Source: CAIWHR01 sp963741355
Lineage (GTDB): Bacteria > Pseudomonadota > Gammaproteobacteria > Burkholderiales > Casimicrobiaceae
Length of the DNA stretch: 64,000 nucleotides
NCBI GenBank assembly: GCA_963741355.1
Contig: CAVUIG010000003.1
Span: 1-64,000, forward strand
Reading direction: 5' to 3'
Shown here: piece after piece, positions 1 through 8,293 of the stretch
Numbering within the stretch: position 1 is the stretch's first letter
Layout of the letters: each line of letters begins with the position of its first letter
Notes under the pieces: model-generated
What the model was told of the DNA's origin: nothing
Databases searched by the model: none
Seen by the model: the letters and a program-made list of their open reading frames with translations, nothing else
Position numbers and translations under genes: made by a program

Positions 1-752
1 GAGCATCGAGCCGACCAACGAACGCGACTGGCAGCCGGAAGTGGCAGTGCTGCCGTCTGCAACGATTGCCGGCGATCGCGTCACCCTCCACAACATCCGC
101 AATTTCGACTATCGCAGCGAGACCGACTTCACCCCCGCCTATTACGACAAGTCCTTCGATCTGCGGGAACTGCGATCGGTGGACATCGTCAGCTCCTACT
201 GGACGGGTCCCGGCAATTGCCCATGTATTCGTTAGTTTCGGCTTCACGGGGAACGACTATCTCGCCATTTCCATCGAGGTGCGCAAGCCGAAAGGTGAGG
301 GCTACTCGACCCTCAAAGGCCTCTTCCGCCAGGATGAGCTCGTCTACGTTGTCGCCGACGAGCGCGACATCGTTCGGCTGCGTACCAACTATCGCCGCGA
401 TCCGCCCGAGGACGTGTACATCTACCGGGCCAAGGCTTCGATCGATGTTCTGCGGCGGCTGTTCCTGGAGTACATGCACAGGATCAATGCGCTAAGGACG
501 CAACCTGAGTTCTACAACACGCTGACCACCAACTGCACGACCAACATTTGGACGAACAACCACGTCAATCCGGGACGCGTGCCGCTGAGCTGGAAGATCC
601 TGGCCAGCGGCTACGTGCCGGAGTATCTGTATGAACAGGGGCGGTTGGAGACGATGGGTCTGTCGTTCCCGGAATTGCAAGAACGGTCCCACGTCAACGC
701 GCGCGCCCAGGCGGCTGATGGGGCGGCGGACTTCTCCCGACGAATTCGGTAG
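1..752 (+). CDS. DUF4105 (Lnb-type) protein, 5' partial, frameshifted
   Basis: The gene enters from before base 1, in the frame starting at base 2, and runs to the TAG at 750-752. The visible part carries hallmarks of the DUF4105 / Lnb N-terminal periplasmic family: RDWQPEVA near the left edge, the HNIRNFDYRSE and DFTPAYYD blocks, then VSFGFTGNDYLAISIE, YVVADERD and the NCTTNIW segment, where a conserved Asn-Cys-Thr-Thr occurs. Family members are envelope proteins with no firmly assigned biochemistry. Near base 215 the frame changes: SSYWTGPG in the first frame must join AIAHVFVSFGF in the third. The parts on both sides fit one family, so one lost or gained base is likelier than decay. The stop lies 5 bases before the next start, which suggests cotranscription. 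Confidence 0.75.
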   Translation, partial: ASSRPTNATGSRKWQCCRLQRLPAIASPSTTSAISTIAARPTSPPPITTSPSICGNCDRWTSSAPTGRVPAIAHVFVSFGFTGNDYLAISIEVRKPKGEGYSTLKGLFRQDELVYVVADERDIVRLRTNYRRDPPEDVYIYRAKASIDVLRRLFLEYMHRINALRTQPEFYNTLTTNCTTNIWTNNHVNPGRVPLSWKILASGYVPEYLYEQGRLETMGLSFPELQERSHVNARAQAADGAADFSRRIR

Positions 753-757
753 ATGCC

Positions 758-2023
758 ATGACTTGGCTGCAGCGGTACCGCATCAACAGATTCCTCCGGG
801 ACTCCGTCTGGCTCCCGCCCTTGCTCGCCATGGTGGTAGCGCTGCTCGTGCATCCGTTGGTTCGTCGCGCGGATCAGATCCTAGGCCTGAAGGCTGCCAT
901 CGGCCCGGAAAGCGCGCGAGCCGTGCTGGCTGCACTGGCGTCTTCCATGCTCACGTTCATCGTCTTTGTTTTTTCCATCATGCTCGTGTCCGTACAACTC
1001 GCCAGCGCGCAACTGACGCCACGGATCATCGCCACCTTCTTTCGCAGCGGTATCCTCCGGCTCTCACTTACCGTTTTCGTGTTTGCGTTCGCCTATACGC
1101 TGATGGCGCTGAGCCGCATCGAGGATACTGTCCCACAGATCTCGGTGTGGATAGCCACATATAGCAGCGCCGCGTGTGTCGGTATCTTCCTCTACATGAT
1201 CGACCGCGTGGGCAAGTCGTTGCGACCCGTCAGCGTTCTGACCCGGGTAGGCAACACGGGGCAGGAGGTCATCCATGATGTATATCCACTTCCGGTCGCG
1301 GGGGCGGAGGACGCGCCGTCCAATGTCGCGCTGGTGCCTGAGGGAGCAACGTCGCGCACTGTCAAGACCAATCGCACCGGCGTTGTGCTTGCGTTCGACG
1401 TGGCGGGGCTCGTGGAGTTGGCTCGCCGTGCCGACTGCCTGATCGAATTCGTTCCGCAGGTGGGCGATTTTGTGACCAGCGGGAGCCCGCTGTTCCGGTT
1501 GTACGGTGGTGGAGAGGTCGTATCAGACAGCCTATTAGATCAGGCCGTCGCCATCGGGCCGGAGCGCACGATGGAGCAAGACCCCGAATTCGCGTTCCGC
1601 ATCATCGTCGACATCGCCGCCAAGGCGCTTTCGCCCGCGATCAACGATCCGACCACCGCTGTGCTCGCGCTCGACCAGATCCATCGCCTGCTGCGAGCGG
1701 TCGGCGAGCGGCAACTGGATACAGGGCGGGTACACGACGCCACCGGGCGGCTGCGGCTCGCCTATCGCACGCCGGATTGGGAAGACTTCGTCAGCCTGGC
1801 GATCACCGAGATCCGGCAGTTTGGCGGCAACAGCATTCAGATCGTCCGCCGGATGCGTGCAATGCTGGAAAATCTGATCGAGGCGGTGCCACCGCATCGA
1901 GCGGTTCTGCTACGCGCGGAACTGGAGCTTCTCGGTCGTGGCGTGGAACGGGATTTCCGCGATCCCGAAGACCGCATTCGCGCCGCTTCCGGCGATTCGC
2001 TGGGTGTGGGCGGAGCAACGTGA
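758..2023 (+). CDS. DUF2254 family membrane protein
   Basis: The 421-residue protein matches DUF2254, predicted inner-membrane proteins of unknown function. It has hydrophobic segments at about residues 20-40, 65-90, 105-125 and 130-150. The conserved stretch SMLTFIVFVFSIMLVSVQLAS lies in the second segment and QLTPRIIATFF follows it. The C-terminal half is soluble and includes the family block DIAAKALSPAINDPTTA near residues 287-303. The gene follows the DUF4105 stop after five bases and probably shares its transcript. Length is normal for the family and the frame is intact. The family assignment is firm; its role is not known to me. Confidence 0.8.
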   Translation: MTWLQRYRINRFLRDSVWLPPLLAMVVALLVHPLVRRADQILGLKAAIGPESARAVLAALASSMLTFIVFVFSIMLVSVQLASAQLTPRIIATFFRSGILRLSLTVFVFAFAYTLMALSRIEDTVPQISVWIATYSSAACVGIFLYMIDRVGKSLRPVSVLTRVGNTGQEVIHDVYPLPVAGAEDAPSNVALVPEGATSRTVKTNRTGVVLAFDVAGLVELARRADCLIEFVPQVGDFVTSGSPLFRLYGGGEVVSDSLLDQAVAIGPERTMEQDPEFAFRIIVDIAAKALSPAINDPTTAVLALDQIHRLLRAVGERQLDTGRVHDATGRLRLAYRTPDWEDFVSLAITEIRQFGGNSIQIVRRMRAMLENLIEAVPPHRAVLLRAELELLGRGVERDFRDPEDRIRAASGDSLGVGGAT

Positions 2024-2075
2024 TCAGAGAAGCTGCGATGGAGAGTATTGCATCGAGTGGCTGCTTCCTCACCAT

Positions 2076-2143
2076 CGAACGTCGGCCTTAGGGAAGTTCG
2101 TCGGACCGCTTCGGGTCGTTGGCGGTCATTGACGAACGTCGCC
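2076..2143. repeat. Possible dispersed intergenic repeat
   Basis: The 218-base gap between the DUF2254 and SMP-30-like genes carries a direct repeat, CGAACGTCGGC at about 2076 and CGAACGTCGCC at about 2133. Between them lies a segment that reads NDPKRSDE on the minus strand. Peptides of the type ANDPKR are, from memory, common in spurious ORFs made by a dispersed intergenic repeat of proteobacteria. No gene is supported here. The repeat call rests on recollection and cannot be confirmed from one copy. Confidence 0.25.
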
Positions 2144-2241
2144 TTCGGCCAGAAGCCAACGTTACCCGAAGGAGACGATCAACTTGATCTTCTGCCTCGA
2201 TCTCGGCACGATGCGCCGTCGACAATGAATCGGGAATCCAC

Positions 2242-3168
2242 ATGAGGTCGTTCAAAGTCTTTTGCTTCGGGGCAAGCGCGTTGATGGTCGCCGCGTCGGC
2301 CTGTGCCGTCGAAACGACCATCGTGAGCGACGTCCTCGGTGCGGAGGGCCCGTTGTACGTTGACGGCAACCTCTACTACGTCGGCTGGGTCTCGAACACG
2401 CTGTCGAAGTGGGATGGCAAGACGAGCACCGTTCTCAACGAAACCCCGGATTGCGGCCACAACGGACTGGCGCTGACCAATCAGAAGACCTTCCTGATCG
2501 CCTGCAGCGACCACGGCGCGATTCTCGAGCTCGACATGAAGGGCAAACAGCTGCGCCGCTGGGATGCCGACAGCAACGGCAAGCCGTTCGAGGGCGGCAT
2601 CAACGACATCGTGGTGGCCGCCAACGGCGGTGCCTATGCCACGATCTTCGGCCAATACACCAACAACACCGAGCCCCCGACGCTGGTGATCGGAAGGATC
2701 GTCTATCTCGCACCGGGCAGCCAGAAATGGGTCGAGGTGGCGGGGGACCTCAACCACGCCAATGGCATAGGCGTGTCCCCGGATCAGAAGACGCTCTACG
2801 TCAGTGAGACCGTCGGGAACTGCATCCTGAAGTTCTCGATCAACGACGACGGCTCGCTGGGCAAGAGGTCGAACTTCGCGTTGCTGAATCTTCTCGTGAA
2901 GAACAAGGTCGAGTCATGGTGGCTGGGCCCCGACAGCATGAAGATCGACGGCAAGGGCAACATCTATGTCGCCCAGTGGACCGGCGGCAAGGTATTGAAG
3001 CTCTCCCCCGAGGGCAAGCTGTTGCACGTTTTCGAGATCACCGCGGGAGAAGGCACGACCAACGTGGCCTTCGGCGAAGGCGGGAAGGAACTGTACGTGA
3101 CCGTGGTGAAGGATCCGAACGACCCGAAGGCGAGGGGCAGCGTCGTGAAGATCCCGAATGACAATTAG
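2242..3168 (+). CDS. Secreted SMP-30/gluconolactonase-like beta-propeller protein
   Basis: The 308-residue protein starts with a clear Sec signal peptide (basic MRSFK, hydrophobic core, likely cleavage after CAVE or nearby). The rest is a six-bladed propeller of the SMP-30/gluconolactonase/LRE type. Visible blocks are GAEGPLYVDGNLYYVGW near residue 33, GGINDIVVAANGGAYAT near 117, LNHANGIGVSPDQKTLYVSE near 170 and the late block PDSMKIDGKGNIYVAQW. The Asn in NGIGVSPD and the Asp in PDSMKID match two metal-ligand positions of the family, and a Glu near the N terminus would be the third. The product is probably a periplasmic lactone hydrolase, with substrate unknown. It stands alone on the plus strand and faces rsmA convergently. 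Confidence 0.75.
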   Translation: MRSFKVFCFGASALMVAASACAVETTIVSDVLGAEGPLYVDGNLYYVGWVSNTLSKWDGKTSTVLNETPDCGHNGLALTNQKTFLIACSDHGAILELDMKGKQLRRWDADSNGKPFEGGINDIVVAANGGAYATIFGQYTNNTEPPTLVIGRIVYLAPGSQKWVEVAGDLNHANGIGVSPDQKTLYVSETVGNCILKFSINDDGSLGKRSNFALLNLLVKNKVESWWLGPDSMKIDGKGNIYVAQWTGGKVLKLSPEGKLLHVFEITAGEGTTNVAFGEGGKELYVTVVKDPNDPKARGSVVKIPNDN

Positions 3169-3211
3169 CCTTCGGCGAGACTGAAACAGGCCATCCAAAT
3201 AGGCCCTGGGG

Positions 3212-3228
3212 ACCCGACTGGCTCCTAG
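3212..3228 (-). repeat. Solo end matching the 31.6-kb MITE terminus
   Basis: Read on the minus strand, these bases begin CTAGGAGCCAGTCGGGT, which matches 15 of 17 positions of the terminal repeat of the palindromic element at 31630-31925. The TAG is the stop codon of rsmA, just as the left element end supplies the TAG of ctaA. No second end is visible nearby, so this may be a remnant or a chance match. Confidence 0.35.
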
Positions 3229-4025
3229 GCCGGATGTGTCTGCGCCAAGGCGTTCGCGAGCCGCACGAAATCCGCGACGGCGAGCGTCTCGCCGCGCGCG
3301 CCGGGATCGATCCCCGCACCACGCAATGCCGTCTCGTCGGCGATTGCCGAGAGCGCATTGCGCAGCGTCTTGCGCCGCTGTCCGAACGCCGCGGCGACGA
3401 TGCGCGCGAAAAGCGCAGGATCGGCGATCGCCGGCTGCGCCGGGCCGAGCGGAACGAGCCGAACGACGGCCGAGTCGACCTTCGGCGCCGGCCGGAACGC
3501 GCCGGGCGGCACGACGAACAGCCGGCTCATCCGGAACGTGACCTGCAGCATCACCGACAGCCGGCCGTAATCCGGCGTACCGGGCGCCGCGACCATCCGC
3601 GCGACCACTTCCTTCTGCAGCATGACGTGGACATCGGCAAGCGACGACGCGTACTGCGCGAGATGAAACAGCATCGGCGAGCTGATGTTGTAGGGGAGGT
3701 TGCCGACGACGCGCAGCTGCGCGCCCAGCGTCCCGAAGTCGAACGAGAGCGCGTCGGCGACGTGCAGCAGCAATCGCTCCGGCGGAAAATCAGCTTCAAG
3801 GCGCGCGGCAAGGTCACGGTCGATCTCGATGGCATGGATGCGGCCGGCGCGCTCGATCAATTTGCCGGTGAGCGCCGCGAGCCCCGGCCCGATCTCGACG
3901 AGATTGTCGCCCGGCTGCGGCGCGACGGCCGCGACGATCTTCTCGACGTAATGGACGTCGGCGAGGAAGTTCTGCCCGAACCGCTTGCGCGCGACGTGGC
4001 CCTGGTGCGTCGGGCGGGGGCGCAT
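3225..4025 (-). CDS. rsmA: 16S rRNA (A1518/A1519-N6)-dimethyltransferase RsmA/KsgA
   Basis: This 266-residue protein dimethylates two adenines in the 3'-terminal hairpin of 16S rRNA, using SAM, late in 30S assembly. The N-terminal KRFGQNFL (residues 14-21), the SAM-binding motif EIGPGLAALT near 45 and the catalytic NLPYNISSPM near 108 are all present, as is the basic C-terminal helical domain with FRPAPKVDSAVVRL. Length is typical. It lies 15 bases downstream of pdxA, the order seen in many proteobacteria. Here surA is not upstream, and a glycosidase gene takes that place. The stop codon is part of a repeat-like end. Frame intact. Confidence 0.97.
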   Translation of the reverse strand: MRPRPTHQGHVARKRFGQNFLADVHYVEKIVAAVAPQPGDNLVEIGPGLAALTGKLIERAGRIHAIEIDRDLAARLEADFPPERLLLHVADALSFDFGTLGAQLRVVGNLPYNISSPMLFHLAQYASSLADVHVMLQKEVVARMVAAPGTPDYGRLSVMLQVTFRMSRLFVVPPGAFRPAPKVDSAVVRLVPLGPAQPAIADPALFARIVAAAFGQRRKTLRNALSAIADETALRGAGIDPGARGETLAVADFVRLANALAQTHPA

Positions 4026-4040
4026 GCCGGGACGCGCGCT

Positions 4041-5060
4041 CTAGGCGCCGCGCCGCGTGAGCGAGAGCGCGAGATCGATCGCCGCGAACATGCTGCCGGG
4101 GTCCGCGGTCCGCGCCCGCGCGGGGTCGGCGGCGAGATCGAGCGCCGTGCCGTGGTCGACCGAAGTCCGGACGTACGGCAGACCCAGCGTCACGTTGACG
4201 CCCTGGCCGAAGCTCGCGGCCTTGAGCGGCGGCAATCCCTGGTCGTGATACATCGCGACGATCGCGTCGTAGCGCTGCGCGATCGCGGGAACGAAAACCG
4301 TGTCCGCGGGAATCGGCCCCGCGACGTCGATCCCGGCGGCCCGCGCCGCCGCGACGGCAGGCGCGATGACGTCGTCGTCCTCGCGGCCGAGATGACCTCC
4401 CTCACCCGCGTGCGGATTGAGACCGCACACCGCGATGCGCGGCGCGGCGATGCCGAAGCGCGCGACGAGCTCGGCGGCGACGATCGCGATGGTCCCGCCG
4501 ACCGCGGCGGGCGTGATCGCCGCGGGAACCGCCGCGAGCGGCAGGTGCGTGGTGACGAGCGCGACGCGCAGTCCGCCGCCGACCAGCATCATCACGACCC
4601 TCGGCACGTGCGCGCGCGCGGCGAGGTACTCGGTGTGGCCGCTGAACACGTATCCCGCGTCCTGGATGACGCTCTTCTGCACGGGCGCGGTGACGAGCGC
4701 CGCGCACGCGCCGGTCGCGCACGCATCGGCGGCGCGATCGAGCATCGCGAGCACGCTGCCGGCGTTGGTCGGATCGGGATGTCCCGGTGTCACCGGCACC
4801 GTGGCGCGCACGTCGATCACTTCCACGATGCCGCCGGAAGGCGTGAACGACGCCGGATCGAATTCCATGTAGTGCGGCTGGAGGCCGATCCGCGCCGCAC
4901 GCTCGCGCAGGATCTCCAAGTCGCCGACGACGATGAGACGCGCCGCGAATGTCCGCTCGCGATGGCGGGCGGCGACGTGCGCGATGAGCTCGGGCCCGAT
5001 GCCTGCGGGCTCGCCGGCGGTGATCGCGATCGCCGGGAGGCGGTCGCCGGCAGCGTTCAT
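4041..5060 (-). CDS. pdxA: 4-hydroxythreonine-4-phosphate dehydrogenase
   Basis: PdxA oxidises 4-phosphohydroxy-L-threonine in the DXP-dependent route to pyridoxal phosphate. The 339-residue protein has the family opening ITAGEPAGIGPEL, the SGHTEYLA block near residue 143, NPHAGEGGHLG with a metal-binding histidine near 217, and YHDQGLPPLKA near 272. The start ATG at 5060 overlaps the stop region of the upstream glycosidase gene by four bases, so translation is probably coupled. Vitamin B6 synthesis therefore depends at least partly on the promoter of the sugar genes. Family and function are firm. Confidence 0.96.
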   Translation of the reverse strand: MNAAGDRLPAIAITAGEPAGIGPELIAHVAARHRERTFAARLIVVGDLEILRERAARIGLQPHYMEFDPASFTPSGGIVEVIDVRATVPVTPGHPDPTNAGSVLAMLDRAADACATGACAALVTAPVQKSVIQDAGYVFSGHTEYLAARAHVPRVVMMLVGGGLRVALVTTHLPLAAVPAAITPAAVGGTIAIVAAELVARFGIAAPRIAVCGLNPHAGEGGHLGREDDDVIAPAVAAARAAGIDVAGPIPADTVFVPAIAQRYDAIVAMYHDQGLPPLKAASFGQGVNVTLGLPYVRTSVDHGTALDLAADPARARTADPGSMFAAIDLALSLTRRGA

Positions 5061-7306
5061 TCCGCTTCCGGCGAAAGCGGCAGCACGCCGACGTCCGCGG
5101 CGGCGCCGTAACGTTCGACCTTGATCTCGGGCGCCGCGTGCACGCGATGCGCGCCGGTCGCGCCGTCAGCGACGACGCGCACCTGCGCGTACCCGTCGAG
5201 CGGCTGCGCCGGTGTGCCGAAGAGCCACAATTGCTCGACCGGATGCGCGTCGTCGATCTCGCCGGTGTGCTGGACCGCGCGTCCCAGCGGCAGCGCATAG
5301 CCTTCGCGGCCGAACACCGGAAACTGGTCCAGCGTCGCCTTGTAGCGGATCACGCTTTGCCCGGCATACCGCTGCCGCGAGTTGAGGTCGAACCAGCCGC
5401 CGGGCGGCAGCGCGATCTCGATCTCGCCGCCCGCGGCGACGATCGGCGCGACGAAGAGCGCCTCGCCGCACATGAACTGGGTCTCGTACCGGCGCGTCAG
5501 CGCGTTGTCGGGAAAGGCGAGCGGCATCGCGCGCATCACCGGCAATCCGGTCGCGCCGGCGTCGCCGATCACCGACTGAAGATATGGGATGAGGCGGTAG
5601 CGGAAGGCGAGCCACTTGCGCACGACCGCCTCGGCCTCGGCGCCGAAGGTCCACGGCTCGCGCTCGCCCATCCCGTGGATCGAGACATGCGAGCTGAACA
5701 CGGCCGCCTGCAGCCAGCGAACGAAGAGCTCCGGCGAGGGCATTGCCGCACCATAGAATCCGCCGACGTTGGTCGCGTGGTACGGCGCGCCGCTCATGCC
5801 CCACGACAAACCGCCGCGAATCGACGCGGCAAGGCCTTCCCAGTCGCCCTGCGGCTCGCCGCCGTACTGGATCGGGTAGCGCTGGCTGCCGGTCCAGCCG
5901 GCGCGGCTCCAGACCATCGGCGGGCCGTTCTCCTTGCGCTGCAGGCGCGCCGTCGCGTCGTAGACGCATTCGTTGTAGAGCAGCGGATACACATTGTGCA
6001 GGCGCCGTCCGGTGTCGCCGTTGAACGCGACGGCGTCGTCGGGAACGTGCTCGCCGAAATCGCTCTTGATGACGTCGACGCCCTTGGCGAAGAGCTGCTC
6101 GTGGGCGTCGCGCCACCATCCATACGCGGCCGGATGCGTGAAATCGACGATGCCGCTTTCGGGCAGCGGGGTGAGCGCATTGCCGAACGGGCTCGTCGCC
6201 GGCGCCGTGTCCCAGCCGAACACGTACGGATCGCCTTCGCGCGTGGTCAGCAGGAAGCGCCGTGACGCCAAGTCGCGGAACAGCGGCGAATGGATCGACA
6301 CGTACGGGTATTCCCAGACGCAGATGCGAAGGTTGTGCGCCTTGATTGCCGCGAGTGCCCCATACGGGTCGGGATAGCGCGATTCGTCCCACTCGAAGTC
6401 GAAGCGCGTCTCGAGATTCCACGCCGAGCGCCCGTCGAGCGTCAGCACGTCGCAGGGAATCTTTCGCTGGCGGAATTTGCGCGCGGTCTCGGCGGCCTCC
6501 TCCGGCGTCTTGTACCAGGCGCGAGAGATCCACAGGCCAAGGCTCCACCGGGGAACGGCCGGCGCGCGGCCGGTGAGCTTCGTGTAGGCGTCGAGGATCG
6601 CCGCCGGCGTGTCCGCGGCGAAGACGAAGAGATCGAGCGCCTCGTCGTCGACCAGCATCGCGTACGAGCGGTGCGACCAGTCGGGATAGCCGACACCGTG
6701 GGCGACCATGCCGGTCGTGTGCACGAACACGCCCCATGCGCCGTTGCCGTCGCCGGGACTCCAGGCGAACGGAACGTTCTTGTACGAATGCCCGGTGTTG
6801 ACGCCGAGCGCGTCGACGACCTGCGAATGGACGATCTGGCCGCGCTTGTCGAGCGGGCCGAATTTCTCGCCGAGCCCGTACACCGCCGCGCCCGAGGCCA
6901 ACGCCATCGCGACGGTCCACTGGTCGCCCTGGCGCACGCGCCCGAACGTCGGCAACCGGGTGAAGCCGCGAAAGTGCTCGTCGGTCGTCGAGCCCAGCAC
7001 CTGCGCACCGCGATGCTTCAGCCGGAATCGCAGCGGCGAACCGGCGATCTCGAGCACGGCATCGCCCGACGTGAACGTGACCGCGCCGTCATCGGACTGC
7101 GCGACGTCGCAGCCCTGCGCCTTGCCGAGGATGAGCCCGTAATCGGGCCGGGTATTGGGACCCACACGCAACCGGAACACGCCGGGACCGAAGCAGGTGA
7201 CCTCCAGCACGTCGCCCGTCGACGTCGCGAACGCGGCGCCCGAAGCGGACGTGCCGACGCACTGGGGCGCGTCGAGTCGGAGGAAAGCGGTCGATTCGAA
7301 TTGCAC
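5057..7306 (-). CDS. Glycoside hydrolase family 31, alpha-xylosidase-like
   Basis: I place the start at the GTG at 7306 because it has a GAGGA ribosome site seven bases upstream and follows the previous stop by 14 bases. The open frame upstream of it reads as non-coding. The 749-residue product has the N-terminal GH31 beta-sandwich followed by a (beta/alpha)8 barrel. The nucleophile block is VIKSDFGEHVP, which resembles the KTDFGER of alpha-xylosidase YicI. The later GGLSWGMSG and SSHVSIHG blocks also fit that clade. In YicI the acid/base Asp lies in GGDCYAN; the matching stretch here is GGEPQGD, with Glu in that place. There is no signal peptide, so it should act in the cytoplasm on imported oligosaccharides or glycosides. 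The exact substrate is not shown. Confidence 0.85.
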   Translation of the reverse strand: MQFESTAFLRLDAPQCVGTSASGAAFATSTGDVLEVTCFGPGVFRLRVGPNTRPDYGLILGKAQGCDVAQSDDGAVTFTSGDAVLEIAGSPLRFRLKHRGAQVLGSTTDEHFRGFTRLPTFGRVRQGDQWTVAMALASGAAVYGLGEKFGPLDKRGQIVHSQVVDALGVNTGHSYKNVPFAWSPGDGNGAWGVFVHTTGMVAHGVGYPDWSHRSYAMLVDDEALDLFVFAADTPAAILDAYTKLTGRAPAVPRWSLGLWISRAWYKTPEEAAETARKFRQRKIPCDVLTLDGRSAWNLETRFDFEWDESRYPDPYGALAAIKAHNLRICVWEYPYVSIHSPLFRDLASRRFLLTTREGDPYVFGWDTAPATSPFGNALTPLPESGIVDFTHPAAYGWWRDAHEQLFAKGVDVIKSDFGEHVPDDAVAFNGDTGRRLHNVYPLLYNECVYDATARLQRKENGPPMVWSRAGWTGSQRYPIQYGGEPQGDWEGLAASIRGGLSWGMSGAPYHATNVGGFYGAAMPSPELFVRWLQAAVFSSHVSIHGMGEREPWTFGAEAEAVVRKWLAFRYRLIPYLQSVIGDAGATGLPVMRAMPLAFPDNALTRRYETQFMCGEALFVAPIVAAGGEIEIALPPGGWFDLNSRQRYAGQSVIRYKATLDQFPVFGREGYALPLGRAVQHTGEIDDAHPVEQLWLFGTPAQPLDGYAQVRVVADGATGAHRVHAAPEIKVERYGAAADVGVLPLSPEAE

Positions 7307-7320
7307 GCCACAGTCCTCAG

Positions 7321-8217
7321 TTAGCCCGCGAACTTCGGCTCGGGAAGCCCGGGCACGTCGACACGCATCGCGAAGATGCCGCCGGACTGCGGCAGTCGCG
7401 CGAGCTCGTCGGCGTCGCGGTTCTGCCGCGCGGAGGTCACGTAGAGCGTCCGAAGATCGTCGCCGCCGAACGCGCACATCGTCGGGCATTGCGCGGCCAG
7501 CGGATACTCGGCCAGGACCGCGCCCGCGGGCGAGAGGCGCACGACCTTGCCGCCGCGATAGAACGCGATCCAGTAGCAGCCGTCGCGGTCGACCGCGGCG
7601 CCGTCGGGGCGGTCGGTCTCGCCTTCGAACCGGGCGAACACGCGGGGGCGCGACGGCGCGCCCGTGACGGCGTCGAAGTCGTACGCGCTGACCGTGAGCG
7701 TCGGCGTGTCGGCGTGATACATCGTGCGTCCGTCGGGACTCCACGCGAGGCCGTTGCTGATCGTCATGTCGCCCAGCACGGGTTCGAGACGGCCGGCGGA
7801 TTCGATGCGGAAGAGCGCGCCGCTCGGCGCATCGCGGCGCTCGTTCATCGTACCGGCCCAGAAGCGGCCCTGGGCGTCGCAGCGTCCGTCGTTGAAGCGG
7901 TGATGCGACGGATCGTACGGCGCGTCGGCGAGCTTCTTCGTCAGCGTGCCGTCAGGGCGCGCGAGCCAGATGCCGCGGCGCAGCGCCACGACGAACCCGC
8001 CCGCGGCACGCAACGCGAAACAGCCGATCGACTCGGGCATCGGCATCGAGACGTTGGTCGCGCTCGCCGGGTCGAAGCGATTGAGCGAAGGCGCGTTGAT
8101 GTCGACCCAGTAGAGCGCGCGTTCCTCGACCGACCACACCGGGCATTCGCCGAGATTCGCCTTCGCGTCGTGCACGCAGGCGAGTGTCGAGGTTCCGGAG
8201 TCGGCGGACGGTGTCAT
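7321..8217 (-). CDS. SMP-30/gluconolactonase/LRE family lactonase
   Basis: The cytoplasmic 298-residue protein starts at the ATG at 8217. It shows the three metal ligands of the family: Glu in LGECPVW near residue 22, Asn in ISNGLAWSPDG near 145 and Asp in DRPDGAAVDRDG near 196. Such enzymes open sugar lactones (glucono-, xylono- or arabinolactone) to aldonic acids. The next gene is a GH31 glycosidase, and an HpcH aldolase lies just upstream. This fits a path from glycoside to sugar to lactone to aldonate to a 2-keto-3-deoxy acid that is cleaved by aldolase. The missing steps are a sugar dehydrogenase and a dehydratase. It heads the run lactonase-GH31-pdxA-rsmA. Confidence 0.85.
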   Translation of the reverse strand: MTPSADSGTSTLACVHDAKANLGECPVWSVEERALYWVDINAPSLNRFDPASATNVSMPMPESIGCFALRAAGGFVVALRRGIWLARPDGTLTKKLADAPYDPSHHRFNDGRCDAQGRFWAGTMNERRDAPSGALFRIESAGRLEPVLGDMTISNGLAWSPDGRTMYHADTPTLTVSAYDFDAVTGAPSRPRVFARFEGETDRPDGAAVDRDGCYWIAFYRGGKVVRLSPAGAVLAEYPLAAQCPTMCAFGGDDLRTLYVTSARQNRDADELARLPQSGGIFAMRVDVPGLPEPKFAG

Positions 8218-8257
8218 GGCGGGTGCGCAGGCGAAACGCATCGTACAAGAAATCGAA

Positions 8258-8276
8258 GCTCCCCGGGCCGGGGAGC
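8258..8276 (-). terminator. Hairpin terminator after the HpcH aldolase gene
   Basis: A perfect GC-rich inverted repeat with arms GCTCCCC and GGGGAGC and a five-base loop lies 18 bases past the aldolase stop. On the minus strand it is followed by TTCGATTTCTTG, which is moderately T-rich. It sits between the aldolase and lactonase genes and may attenuate transcription between them. Confidence 0.5.
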
Positions 8277-8293
8277 GGCAGGGCGCTGCCGGA

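Noticed and set aside
3234..5111. 625-codon open frame on the plus strand
   Set aside because: It is antisense to rsmA and pdxA, is extremely Arg-rich and has no domain. GC-rich DNA gives such shadows.
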